A stretch of DNA of 64,000 nucleotides from Arthrobacter_B citreus (lineage in GTDB: Bacteria > Actinomycetota > Actinomycetes > Actinomycetales > Micrococcaceae), in assembly GCF_042429235.1 (NCBI RefSeq), contig NZ_JBHMBA010000002.1; one strand, 5' to 3'. The first letter of the stretch is position 1. Every line of letters starts with the position of its first letter. A program made the translations under genes and the position numbers. Under the pieces are notes generated by a model that saw only the letters and a list, made by a program, of their open reading frames with translations, was not told the DNA's origin and searched no databases. Positions 1 through 8,017 of the stretch are shown here, one piece after another.

Positions 1-371
1 TTGCGCTCATCCCATTTGTTTTCGAGATTGCTCATGAAGTTCTTCGGGGAGCTTGCTTCGCGTTCCTTCTTGCGGGCCGGAGAGCTGACCTGCGCTCCGC
101 GCTTGCCGCGGGTGGTCGCGTAGTACACGCCCGATCCCATCACCAGGAATCCAAGGACGCCCAGAATGAGGCTGACCGGCATCTCCATGGAGACCCCTCG
201 GAGGAGCAGCGCTATGCCCGCAACTGCGACAAGGGCTCCGATCACTATCCGCCGGGTAGAGATACCGCCGCTGGACGGCGTCGCCATCGAATTCGCAAAT
301 TTGGGGTCCTCGGCGTGTAATTGCTGCTCCAACTGGTCCAGCAAGCGCTGCTCGTGTTCCGAGAGTGCCAT
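1..371 (-). CDS. DUF3040 small membrane protein (3' end cut by window edge)
   Basis: About 123 residues are visible, and the frame is still open at base 1, so the last few residues lie outside the window. The N-terminus (MALSEHEQRLLDQLEQQL) is the usual opening of actinobacterial DUF3040 proteins. Two hydrophobic segments at about residues 37-56 and 60-80 are followed by a charged tail rich in Lys and Arg. The start follows an AAGGAGG ribosome site at the right distance. In relatives this gene sits just upstream of mraZ and the division and cell-wall cluster, which probably continues left of the window. The molecular function is unknown. Confidence 0.85.
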   Translation of the reverse strand, partial: MALSEHEQRLLDQLEQQLHAEDPKFANSMATPSSGGISTRRIVIGALVAVAGIALLLRGVSMEMPVSLILGVLGFLVMGSGVYYATTRGKRGAQVSSPARKKEREASSPKNFMSNLENKWDER

Positions 372-602
372 TACTGCCTCCTTGCGGTCCGAAATTCTCT
401 GTAACCCAACCAACGATCCCGGTACCGGGGCGGTTCCCGCCACTGAACCCCGGATAACTGCGGAGCCCCCGCAAAAAGCTGGGGATCCACCAGGACCCAT
501 AACCCGGACAGAACGCTTGTTGTGCCTACGTCTTAGGATAGGTGGCATTCTGATCGGGGGAAAGCGGTGGCGGCGCTGCGGGCGTTGCTTTCCGCCTAGG
601 GC

Positions 603-1850
603 TTACTCTTCGGCCTGGTCAGGCGTAACAGGGGGCGCAGCCCCGCGGCCGGAGCGGCCCCGGCGGGACGGATCCAGGAGACGCGCCGGCATCACTCCAA
701 GCTCGCCGAACCGGGCGTTGATCTTGTCCAGGGCGTCTTCGGCTGACCGCCAGTTGTCATCCCTGCCGTCGAGGGTCAGCTGGACCGCCGCTCCATCCGC
801 CGGCTCCAGCCTTTCGGTCCGGAGGCCGATCAGGCGCACGCTCATGCGGCGCGGCCCCAGGGCGGTAAGCAGGGCACGGGTTTCCTCGTAGATTAACTGG
901 GCGCTGTCCACCGGTTCGCGCAGCGTCCGGGTGCGGGTAAGGGTGGAGAAGTCCGCGTAGCGCAGTTTCAGGGAGACGGCGCGGCACTGCAGTCCCGCTG
1001 CCCGCAGCCGGGCAGCTGTCTTGTGCGCCAGGCGCAGCAGTTCCGTGTGCAGTGTCTCATCGTCGGAAACATCCCGCGCGAAGGTTTCCTCAGCTCCGAT
1101 GCTCTTTTCCCGACGCACCGGAGTCACGCTCCGCGGGTCCCGCCCCCAAGCGAGCTCATACACATGCTCCCCGGTGGCGCCGAGCAGCCTTTTGAGCACG
1201 GAGACCGGCGTGCGGGCTACGTCTTCCACCGAGGAGATACCGACCCGGGCCAGGGTCTCGCGCGTCTTGGCGCCCACACCCCACAGCGCCGATACATCCA
1301 GCGTATGCAGATAGGGAACGGTCTCACTGCGCGGGATCAGGAGCAGCCCGTTCGGTTTGGACCGGGTGGAAGCAATCTTGGCGACAAATTTGGTGGCCGC
1401 AATGCCCACGCTCGCCGTAATCCCCAGCTCGGACGCAACGCGTTTGCGGATCAGCTCCCCGATGGCGCGCGGGGGTCCGAGCAGGCGCATGGCACCGGAA
1501 ATATCCAGGAACGCTTCGTCCACGCTGAGCGGTTCCACCAGCGGAGTAATGGATTCGAAGATGGCCATGAGCCGCCCCGACACTTCGCGGTAGTCCTCTT
1601 GGTGCGGTTCCAGGATGACTGCCTGGGGGCACTGCCGGTAAGCGGCCGACATGGGCATGGCGGAGTGGACGCCGAAGCGGCGGGCCTCGTAGGAAGCCGA
1701 CAGCACAACGCTCCTGCCGCCGAGGCCGCCCACGATGATTGGACGGCCCGCCAGCTCCGGGCGCTTGAGCAGCTCCACCGAGACGTAAAAGGCATCCATG
1801 TCCACGTGCATGATGGTGCAGTCGCGGTTTTCGCTGGGGCCGTTGGTCAC
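603..1850 (-). CDS. dinB: DNA polymerase IV (Y family)
   Basis: This is a translesion DNA polymerase that extends damaged or misaligned primers. With the GTG start at 1850 it is 415 residues long, a normal length. The first metal-binding motif HVDMDAFYVSVE begins at residue 15, the steric-gate aromatic follows it, and the second catalytic motif SVDEAFLDISG carries Asp111 and Glu112. A helix-hairpin-helix and little-finger region follow, and QLTLD near the C-terminus resembles a beta-clamp-binding peptide. The start is uncertain: GTG at 1850 has GAAGGA almost touching it, and ATG at 1811 has no ribosome site and would begin right at the catalytic motif. It is divergent from the lipoprotein gene. 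Confidence 0.9.
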   Translation of the reverse strand: MTNGPSENRDCTIMHVDMDAFYVSVELLKRPELAGRPIIVGGLGGRSVVLSASYEARRFGVHSAMPMSAAYRQCPQAVILEPHQEDYREVSGRLMAIFESITPLVEPLSVDEAFLDISGAMRLLGPPRAIGELIRKRVASELGITASVGIAATKFVAKIASTRSKPNGLLLIPRSETVPYLHTLDVSALWGVGAKTRETLARVGISSVEDVARTPVSVLKRLLGATGEHVYELAWGRDPRSVTPVRREKSIGAEETFARDVSDDETLHTELLRLAHKTAARLRAAGLQCRAVSLKLRYADFSTLTRTRTLREPVDSAQLIYEETRALLTALGPRRMSVRLIGLRTERLEPADGAAVQLTLDGRDDNWRSAEDALDKINARFGELGVMPARLLDPSRRGRSGRGAAPPVTPDQAEE

Positions 1851-1923
1851 TCCTTCATGGTAGACAACGGGTCCGACGTTTTCGTTTCGCCTAGACTGGG
1901 GACCAGTTCCTGACCCCCACAAG

Positions 1924-2502
1924 ATGCGGACACCCATGAAGAAGCCCCTGATCGCACTGACCGCCGCAGCCCTGCTGCTGACTGCCTCCGGCTGCACCAC
2001 GGACACCGAATCCACTGACGCCTCCACCACCGGATCCCAGTCCCCGGCTGCGTCGCCGTCGTCATCCGCCGCTTCTCCGTCAGCGTCCCCGTCGGCCCCG
2101 GCCTCCGCGTCGTCCAGCCCCTCGGCATCCCCTGACAGTTCGGCCAGCCCATCCGCAACACCCGGCAGCTCCGCCGTCGCTGAAGGGTTTCCCACGGACA
2201 TCATTTCAGTGATGCCGGGCTCGACCCCGCTGTCCACGAGCTTCGAGGAAACGGCTGAGCTGTACACCGCGTCGCTGACGGCTTCCACCAGCACTCCCCC
2301 GGCGGAGATTCTGGCCTACTACGCCGCAAGGTTCGAGGGCCAGGGTTTCACCGCCGGAAAGCCGGAAACCCAGGGAGCCGCAACCCTGCAGCAGTTCGTC
2401 CGCGCCGGCGGCGATGACACAGCCAATGTGACCGTGGTCCCCGGCGACGGCGGCAACACCTTTACCGCCAGTATTAATACGCTTCCAGAGTCAGCCAAGT
2501 AG
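1924..2502 (+). CDS. Ser/Ala/Pro-rich lipoprotein, function unknown
   Basis: The 192-residue protein has a lysine-containing hydrophobic signal peptide ending in a lipobox-like TASGC (Cys24). A low-complexity Ser/Ala/Pro tether at about residues 30-85 probably spans the cell wall. The C-terminal 100 residues form a small globular domain with no family I recognise. They contain a DIISVMPGSTPL segment and a predicted alternation of helix and strand. ATG at 1924 and ATG at 1936 are both possible starts, and neither has a clear ribosome site. The polyprenyl synthase begins 6 bases after the stop, so the two are probably co-transcribed. The call as a lipoprotein is firm; any function would be a guess. 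Confidence 0.75.
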   Translation: MRTPMKKPLIALTAAALLLTASGCTTDTESTDASTTGSQSPAASPSSSAASPSASPSAPASASSSPSASPDSSASPSATPGSSAVAEGFPTDIISVMPGSTPLSTSFEETAELYTASLTASTSTPPAEILAYYAARFEGQGFTAGKPETQGAATLQQFVRAGGDDTANVTVVPGDGGNTFTASINTLPESAK

Positions 2503-2508
2503 CCGGGC

Positions 2509-3618
2509 ATGGAGATGATCCTTCCCGCCGCCGCGGCAGCCGCCACACAGGAGCAGGCGGAGTACCGGACGCTGCTGGGCAGCGAAATGGACGCCTTCCT
2601 CAACGAGCAGCAGGCAGTGCTCCAGGATGTGTCGATGGAAGCCCTCCCGCTCCTGGACGCCGTCTCGTCCCTGGCCCAGGGCGGTAAAAGGCTTCGGGCC
2701 CTGCTCAGTTACTGGGGCTGGCGCGGTGCCGGCGGACCGGCCCTGAGCCAGACGGCCGTGCGGGCAGGCGTCGCCCTGGAACTGTTCCAGAGCGCGGCAC
2801 TGATCCACGACGACATCATCGACCGGTCCGACACGCGCCGCGGCGGACCCAGCGTCCACCGGCGCTTCACCACCGCCCACAGCGAGGCCGACTGGCACTT
2901 GGACGGAACCCACTTCGGTTCTTCCGCGGCCATCCTGGCCGGCGACCTCTGCCTGTCCCTGAGCGAGGAGATGTTCTCAGCCGTCGGCGCCCAGGCAGCG
3001 CATGGAACCCCGGCACGGCGGATCTTCAACCGGATGCGGACCGAGGTGATGGCCGGCCAGTACCTGGACATCCTTGAAGAGGTGGTCGGACCCACGTATG
3101 AGCCCGAGCGGGCCGTGGTGCGGGCGCGGAACATCCTGCGCTTCAAGTCGGCCAAGTACACGACCGAGCATCCTCTGACCCTGGGCGGAGCGTTGGCCGG
3201 CGCATCGGATGACCTGCTCGATTGGTACTCACGTTTCGCGCTTCCCCTCGGAGAGGCCTTCCAGCTCCGCGACGACGTCCTGGGAGTGTTCGGCGACCCC
3301 GCGCAAACCGGCAAACCGGCTGGTGATGACCTGCGCGAGGGCAAGCGCACCGTGTTGATTGCCTACGCGCTGGCGCTGGGCGGGCCGTCCGCCCGGGACA
3401 TGATCGCTTCCGCGCTGGGCCGGGAGGACCTTGACGACGACGGCGTGGCGAAACTCCGGGGGCTGATCGAGGAATCCGGCGCCCTGGCCGCCACCGAGAC
3501 GCTCATTGAGGGCCACACCCGCGCGGCATTCGATGCTCTGCGTCAGATGCCGGTTGATGACACTGCCCGGGCGGCCCTGGACTCCTTGGCCCACGCCGCT
3601 GTAACCCGCACGGCCTGA
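2509..3618 (+). CDS. polyprenyl diphosphate synthase (IdsA-type)
   Basis: This is a trans-isoprenyl diphosphate synthase that condenses isopentenyl diphosphate with allylic diphosphates, probably making geranylgeranyl or a similar medium-chain product for carotenoid, quinone or lipid-linked pathways. It is 369 residues long, normal for the IdsA group. The first aspartate-rich motif DDIID is at residues 101-105, followed by an RRG segment. The second, DDVLGVFGD, is at 255-263, followed by GKPAGDDLREGKR. No transmembrane segment or signal is present. Its position beside an Rv2175c-like gene and a kinase matches idsA2 in mycobacteria. Chain length cannot be read with certainty from the residues before the first motif. 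Confidence 0.92.
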   Translation: MEMILPAAAAAATQEQAEYRTLLGSEMDAFLNEQQAVLQDVSMEALPLLDAVSSLAQGGKRLRALLSYWGWRGAGGPALSQTAVRAGVALELFQSAALIHDDIIDRSDTRRGGPSVHRRFTTAHSEADWHLDGTHFGSSAAILAGDLCLSLSEEMFSAVGAQAAHGTPARRIFNRMRTEVMAGQYLDILEEVVGPTYEPERAVVRARNILRFKSAKYTTEHPLTLGGALAGASDDLLDWYSRFALPLGEAFQLRDDVLGVFGDPAQTGKPAGDDLREGKRTVLIAYALALGGPSARDMIASALGREDLDDDGVAKLRGLIEESGALAATETLIEGHTRAAFDALRQMPVDDTARAALDSLAHAAVTRTA

Positions 3619-3657
3619 GACAGGCAGCTGATACAGCAGGAATTACAGGTGTTAAAA

Positions 3658-3694
3658 GAAGCAGCGGCTCCCGTTGGACGGGGGCCGCTGCTTC
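3658..3694. terminator. bidirectional intrinsic terminator
   Basis: A perfect hairpin with arms GAAGCAGCGGC and GCCGCTGCTTC, extended by CCCGT/ACGGG around a TGG loop, is flanked by an A-rich stretch on the left and CCTTT on the right. It lies between the convergent polyprenyl synthase and Rv2175c-like genes and should stop transcription from both sides. Confidence 0.85.
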
Positions 3695-3731
3695 CTTTAG
3701 CTGGTCATACGGTAATAAGCAGTACGGTGCG

Positions 3732-4085
3732 TTACCAGCCCAGGGCCTGCGCCCGGCGCCGGATTTCGGTCTTCCGGCCCTCGCGCAGCGCATCCACCGG
3801 ACGTCCCGGCAGCGAGTCATCCGCGGTGAAAAGCCAGCGGATCATTTCCTCGTCGTTGTAGCCGGCGTCAATCAGCACGGAGATGGTGCCCTTCAAGCTG
3901 TCCAGGACAGCTCCGTCGGAGACGAAGGCAGCCGGGATGCTGCGGATTTTCCGCTCACCGAGCCGCACGGCCACCAGCGCACGCTCTTCGAGCATGCTGT
4001 GCACCTTGGTAATGGAAACATTCAGTTGTTCAGCCACATCGGGCAGGGTCAGCCAGTCGGAAACAAGTTCCTCAAGTTCAGTCAC
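3732..4085 (-). CDS. Rv2175c-family DNA-binding protein
   Basis: The 117-residue protein has an N-terminal winged helix-turn-helix (about residues 10-55, around LPDVAEQLNVSITKVHSML). Its C-terminal helical domain (about 60-115) ends in the conserved RRRAQALGW. The length and both domains match mycobacterial Rv2175c, a DNA-binding protein that is phosphorylated by the neighbouring kinase PknL. Here too a Ser/Thr kinase lies close by, at 5752-7938, although a transglycosylase gene intervenes. The protein is probably a nucleoid-associated or regulatory factor whose binding is tuned by phosphorylation. That link is inferred from the mycobacterial pair and not shown by this sequence. Confidence 0.88.
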   Translation of the reverse strand: MTELEELVSDWLTLPDVAEQLNVSITKVHSMLEERALVAVRLGERKIRSIPAAFVSDGAVLDSLKGTISVLIDAGYNDEEMIRWLFTADDSLPGRPVDALREGRKTEIRRRAQALGW

Positions 4086-4209
4086 ACCCCTAGGTTCCCA
4101 CGAGAACCACGTTCAGGGCCACTTTAGGCTCGTTGCACAACTGGAATTGATCTCCCTTATGTACTCAGGTATGGCCGAATACCCTCAGTAGTGTAAATTC
4201 GCTTACGTC

Positions 4210-4226
4210 ACAGAAATCACTTCTGT
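4210..4226. promoter_or_regulatory. inverted repeat upstream of LysM transglycosylase
   Basis: ACAGAA-ATCAC-TTCTGT has perfect 6-bp arms and lies about 90 bases before the transglycosylase start, in a 229-base divergent intergenic region. It could be a dimeric repressor or activator site for either divergent gene. No second copy was noticed in the window, so its role is speculative. Confidence 0.35.
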
Positions 4227-4314
4227 CACGCTCGCACCAATACTTGCTACTGGCTACTGGTTAAACGAGTTGCGGTAAAGGCCGCGCCGTCTACAGATGA
4301 GGAAACAACCCTTT

Positions 4315-5661
4315 ATGACTGCTCAGTCGATTCAGGGGAGCAATTCCCCGCGTTCCAGCTCAAAGGGAATGCCCCGCAAACTGAGTGTTGCGGTGACAAC
4401 CGCAGCGATCCCTGCCGTCATGATGTCCGCGCTCGCTCTTGCGGAGCCTGCACAGGCAGCTCCGGTGGGGCCGAACGCGACGCTCTTCCCCCAGCTCCCG
4501 CTCCAGGCCATCAAGAACCTGACCGCTGGAACCACCAATGTTGTTGCCCCGTCGCAGCTGGCCACCCAGATGCCCGTGACCATTGCCGCGGAGTCCAGCG
4601 CCCCCGCCGTTCACCGCATCGAGGCCGGTGACACCGTCAGCTCCATCGCAGCACGCTACGGGTTGTCCCTGGACGAGGTGCTGCGCGTGAACAATCTCCA
4701 GAGAAGATCACTGATCTTCGCCGGCGAAGAACTGCGGCTGCCCACTGGAGGAACCTCCGCTCCCGAAGCTGCTCCCTCCGCACCGTCCGGCACCTACACC
4801 GTGCAGGCCGGCGACACCCTCAGTGGCATTGCGGCCTCCCACGGCGTAAGCCTTGACAGCGTCCTGGCGGCTAACAGCCTGACCCTCACCTCGATCATCC
4901 GACCGGGGCAGGAAATCACGCTCTCCGGCGGATCCGCCGCCTCCGCACCCGCCGCGGCTGCGCCCGCTTCAGCCGGCCCCGCGGCCGGCCACACCGTTGC
5001 GGCAGGTGACACCCTCACCGGCATTGCCGCCAGCCACGGTGTCAGCCTCACGGACCTTATGTCCGCCAACGGCATGGATGACAGCTCCGTCCTGTACCCG
5101 GGCGACGTCGTTGTCCTCCCCGGTGCCGGGGTAACAACCCTGTCCTCCGCCCCGGTTGAATCCGCTCCCGCCGACCTGGTGCCCAGTACGTTCCTGCACT
5201 ACACGTATCCGGACCATGTGGTGGCGGACGCCAACGTTAACAAGCACGCGCTGAACGCAGCGTCCGTGCCGAGCCGCGCGGACATGCAGCAGATTGTTGC
5301 GCAGACCGCGGTCCAGATGGGCGTTGACCCGGCCCTGGCCATGGCCTTCTCTTTCCAGGAGTCAGGCTTCGATCAGCGCGCGGTGTCCCCCGCCAACGCC
5401 ATTGGCGCCATGCAGGTCATTCCGAGCTCCGGCGAATGGGCTTCCGACCTGGTGGGGCGTCAGCTGAATCTGCTCGACCCTTACGACAACGCCACTGCCG
5501 GCGTAGCGATCATCCGTTCCCTGATCCGCACCAGCGACAGCCTGGAGACCGCCGTCGCCTCCTACTACCAGGGCCAGTACTCGGTGACGACCCAGGGCAT
5601 GTACGAGGACACCCGCGGCTACGTTGCGTCGGTGCTGGCCCACCGCCAGTCCTTCTCCTAG
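4315..5661 (+). CDS. LysM-repeat lytic transglycosylase (SLT domain), secreted
   Basis: This is a secreted cell-wall hydrolase that cleaves peptidoglycan glycan strands. A Sec signal peptide ends near AEPAQA-AP. Three LysM modules follow (each with an AGDT motif, at about residues 95-145, 160-205 and 225-270), joined by Ala/Pro/Ser linkers. The C-terminal SLT domain is at about residues 330-448, with the catalytic Glu in FSFQESGFD and the supporting GAMQVIP and YYQGQY motifs. ATG at 4315 is preferred over 4297 because GAGGAA lies 10 bases before it, whereas the upstream ATG would place that ribosome site inside the gene. It is about 448 residues long. Its placement just before a PASTA kinase fits a role in wall remodelling. 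Confidence 0.9.
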   Translation: MTAQSIQGSNSPRSSSKGMPRKLSVAVTTAAIPAVMMSALALAEPAQAAPVGPNATLFPQLPLQAIKNLTAGTTNVVAPSQLATQMPVTIAAESSAPAVHRIEAGDTVSSIAARYGLSLDEVLRVNNLQRRSLIFAGEELRLPTGGTSAPEAAPSAPSGTYTVQAGDTLSGIAASHGVSLDSVLAANSLTLTSIIRPGQEITLSGGSAASAPAAAAPASAGPAAGHTVAAGDTLTGIAASHGVSLTDLMSANGMDDSSVLYPGDVVVLPGAGVTTLSSAPVESAPADLVPSTFLHYTYPDHVVADANVNKHALNAASVPSRADMQQIVAQTAVQMGVDPALAMAFSFQESGFDQRAVSPANAIGAMQVIPSSGEWASDLVGRQLNLLDPYDNATAGVAIIRSLIRTSDSLETAVASYYQGQYSVTTQGMYEDTRGYVASVLAHRQSFS

Positions 5662-5689
5662 CGGGAGCCGCAGCCAATCAGCAGTTGGA

Positions 5690-5728
5690 GGGCAGGGCCC
5701 GGATCGGGTGTCGATCCGGGCCCTGCCC
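5690..5728. terminator. strong intrinsic terminator after the transglycosylase
   Basis: A 17-bp perfect stem (GGGCAGGGCCCGGATCG with its complement) closes a GGTGT loop and is followed by TT and pyrimidines. It ends only 23 bases before the kinase GTG. The hairpin therefore separates the kinase from the transglycosylase, and the kinase promoter must be very short or lie within the hairpin region. Confidence 0.8.
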
Positions 5729-5751
5729 TTCTGCGCACGTAGGATCGTAGA

Positions 5752-7938
5752 GTGCATGAATCCGGAAATGACCCCCTAGTAGGCACCGTGGTGGACGAGC
5801 GCTACCGCGTGCTCTCCCGTATTGCCCGCGGAGGAATGTCCACCGTCTACCTGGCCACTGACCTGCGGCTGGACCGCGACGTCGCCCTCAAGGTCCTCTA
5901 TCCGCACCTGGCCGCGGACCGCGGCTTCCTTGACCGGTTCGAGCGGGAGGCAAAGTCAGCCGCCCGCCTGTCCCACCCGCACGTCGTCGGCGTCCTGGAC
6001 CAGGGCTTTGCGGACAACCTCGCGTACCTGGTGATGGAGTATGTTCCCGGCAAGACACTGCGTGAGCTGCTGGAGGCGCGCACCAGGCTCACCCCGCGGC
6101 TGGCGCTGGCCCTGCTGGATGCTGTGGTGGAAGGCCTGGCGGAAGCGCACGACGCCGGAATGATCCACCGTGACGTGAAGCCGGAGAACGTGCTGCTGGC
6201 CGACAACGGCAGCATCAAGATCGCCGACTTTGGCCTCGCCCGCGCCGTCTCCACGAGCACCAACACCGGGACGCTCGTGGGAACCGTTGCCTACCTCGCG
6301 CCCGAGCTGGTGACCGGCACCGGCGCCGATGAACGAAGCGATGTCTATTCGGCCGGCATCATGCTCTACGAAATGCTCACCGGGAGCCAGCCCTTTACGG
6401 GAACAGCACCGATCCAGATTGCCTTCCAGCACGTCCATTCCACCGTTCCCGCGCCGTCGGCAGCCTGCCCCGGCCTGGCGGCGGACCTTGATGAACTGGT
6501 CCGCTGGTGCACAGACCCTGACCCGGACAACCGTCCCGTCGACGGCAAGGCCCTTCTCGGCGAACTGCGCCACATCCGGACCTCGCTGAGCGACGAACAG
6601 CTTGATTTCCACTGCCCCGAGCCGGGGAAGCAGCCTTCATCCACGCCAGCCGCGTCCGGTGCCCCGTCCATATCCGGGGCCACCGAAGCTCTTGACCCCA
6701 ACGCCACCACCGCGCTTCCCCCGCCTCCGTCCGGAGCAACGGAGGTGATCTCCACGGCCGGAGCTGCGGCTGCGGGCGGCGGCGGGGCTTATCCCACCGA
6801 AGTCATTCGACGCGCGGACAACGCCACCACTGTGTTCCCCGCCGGTGCGCGCGGAGCCGGAAGCGGCGGGTTTCAACCCGAGGCCGGGGAATACGACGGG
6901 AATGAAAGCCCGGACGACCACGCCGCGGAGCCGCGCGAACCCGGATCCCGCGCCGAACGGCGCCAGGCCCGCCGCGAGGCCAAAGCAGCCGACCGGCAGT
7001 CCAACCGTGAGGCGCACCGGCCCGAGGTTACGCTCCGCCGGGGAAAACCGCGGCGACGCGGAGCCCTGCTGCTCGTGCTCGCCGTCCTGCTCGTGGCCGC
7101 TGCGCTCTTCACCGGCTGGTTCTTTGGCCGGGGACCGGGCGCCGTCGTCACCGTCCCTGACGTAGCCAACGTTTCGCAGGAGGCGGCGGCGGCAATGCTG
7201 CGCGGCGAGGGCCTGCAGTACTCCACCAGCGAGATCCATGACGAGATCGTTGCCGCCGGGCTGGCGGTCGGGACTGATCCGGATGCGCCGGCGGAGATCC
7301 GGCGCTTCCGGCCGGTGACGCTGCTCATCAGCAAAGGGCCGGAGCTGTTCGACGTGCCCAACGTAGTACAGCGGACCACCGAAGCCGCAACCGAAAACAT
7401 CACCGATGCCGGGCTCACCGTGGGAGCGGTCACCGAGGAATACAACGAAACCATCGAGGCTGGAAAGGTCATCAGCCAATTTCCCGCTCCCGACACTCAG
7501 CTGCGGCGGGACACCGCGGTAAACCTGGTGGTCTCCTTGGGACCGGCCCCGGTGGAGGTTCCGTCAGTTGTCGGGAAATCCGAGCAGGAGGCAATCCAGC
7601 TCCTCGAAGACGCCGGGCTGACTGCTCAGGTATCCCCCGACCAGGTCAACAGCCGGGACATTCCCGCAGGTTCCGTGGCTGTCCAGGCACCGGCTTCCGG
7701 GCTGCTCGAGCGCGGTTCGGCGGTGACGCTGACGATCTCGAAGGGACCTGTCATGGTGCAGGTGCCGAACGTGGTCCGCCAGTCCCCGGAGGATGCCCGG
7801 GCCCAGCTGGAAGGCCTGGGCTTCCAGGTCCAGATCAACGAACTGCTCGGCGGACTCCTTGGCATTGTCCAGTCCCAGGACCCCGCTGGAGGTTCCATGG
7901 CGCCCGAAGGATCAGTCATCACCCTCAGGGTCGTCTGA
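5752..7938 (+). CDS. transmembrane Ser/Thr protein kinase with four PASTA domains
   Basis: This is a 728-residue membrane kinase of the PknB/Stk1 group that senses muropeptides or lipid II outside the cell and phosphorylates cytoplasmic targets. The kinase domain is at residues 18-275, with glycine loop IARGGMS, Lys47, catalytic HRDVKPEN (Asp141), DFG at 159-161 and an activation loop rich in Ser and Thr. A proline- and acid-rich linker leads to a basic stop region and one transmembrane helix at about 437-459. Four PASTA repeats fill 463-728, each opening with VPxV. The GTG start at 5752 is preceded by AGGAT. The position beside an Rv2175c-like gene matches PknL, but mycobacterial PknL lacks PASTA domains. 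Likely substrates include the FHA protein at 23673. Confidence 0.93.
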   Translation: MHESGNDPLVGTVVDERYRVLSRIARGGMSTVYLATDLRLDRDVALKVLYPHLAADRGFLDRFEREAKSAARLSHPHVVGVLDQGFADNLAYLVMEYVPGKTLRELLEARTRLTPRLALALLDAVVEGLAEAHDAGMIHRDVKPENVLLADNGSIKIADFGLARAVSTSTNTGTLVGTVAYLAPELVTGTGADERSDVYSAGIMLYEMLTGSQPFTGTAPIQIAFQHVHSTVPAPSAACPGLAADLDELVRWCTDPDPDNRPVDGKALLGELRHIRTSLSDEQLDFHCPEPGKQPSSTPAASGAPSISGATEALDPNATTALPPPPSGATEVISTAGAAAAGGGGAYPTEVIRRADNATTVFPAGARGAGSGGFQPEAGEYDGNESPDDHAAEPREPGSRAERRQARREAKAADRQSNREAHRPEVTLRRGKPRRRGALLLVLAVLLVAAALFTGWFFGRGPGAVVTVPDVANVSQEAAAAMLRGEGLQYSTSEIHDEIVAAGLAVGTDPDAPAEIRRFRPVTLLISKGPELFDVPNVVQRTTEAATENITDAGLTVGAVTEEYNETIEAGKVISQFPAPDTQLRRDTAVNLVVSLGPAPVEVPSVVGKSEQEAIQLLEDAGLTAQVSPDQVNSRDIPAGSVAVQAPASGLLERGSAVTLTISKGPVMVQVPNVVRQSPEDARAQLEGLGFQVQINELLGGLLGIVQSQDPAGGSMAPEGSVITLRVV

Positions 7939-7964
7939 GCCGCGCACCAAAAGCCCGCCCACGG

Positions 7965-8004
7965 CAGAGGGGACGGTCCGGGAAATCCCGAACCGTCCCC
8001 TCTG
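7965..8004. terminator. bidirectional terminator between kinase and aroG
   Basis: A 13-bp perfect stem (CAGAGGGGACGGT and its complement) continues inward with CCGGG/CCCGA around AAAT. It lies between two convergent genes. There is no long T run on either side. Confidence 0.75.
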
Positions 8005-8017
8005 TGCGCCGGCTGTC

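Noticed and set aside
1851..2294. N-terminal extension of dinB into the lipoprotein gene
   Set aside because: The extension is low-complexity and overlaps the divergent lipoprotein. The polymerase fold begins at about residue 15 from GTG 1850.
4086..4314. Cyclic di-AMP (ydaO) riboswitch before the LysM gene
   Set aside because: Such riboswitches precede some actinobacterial wall hydrolases, but I could not find the conserved core sequences here.
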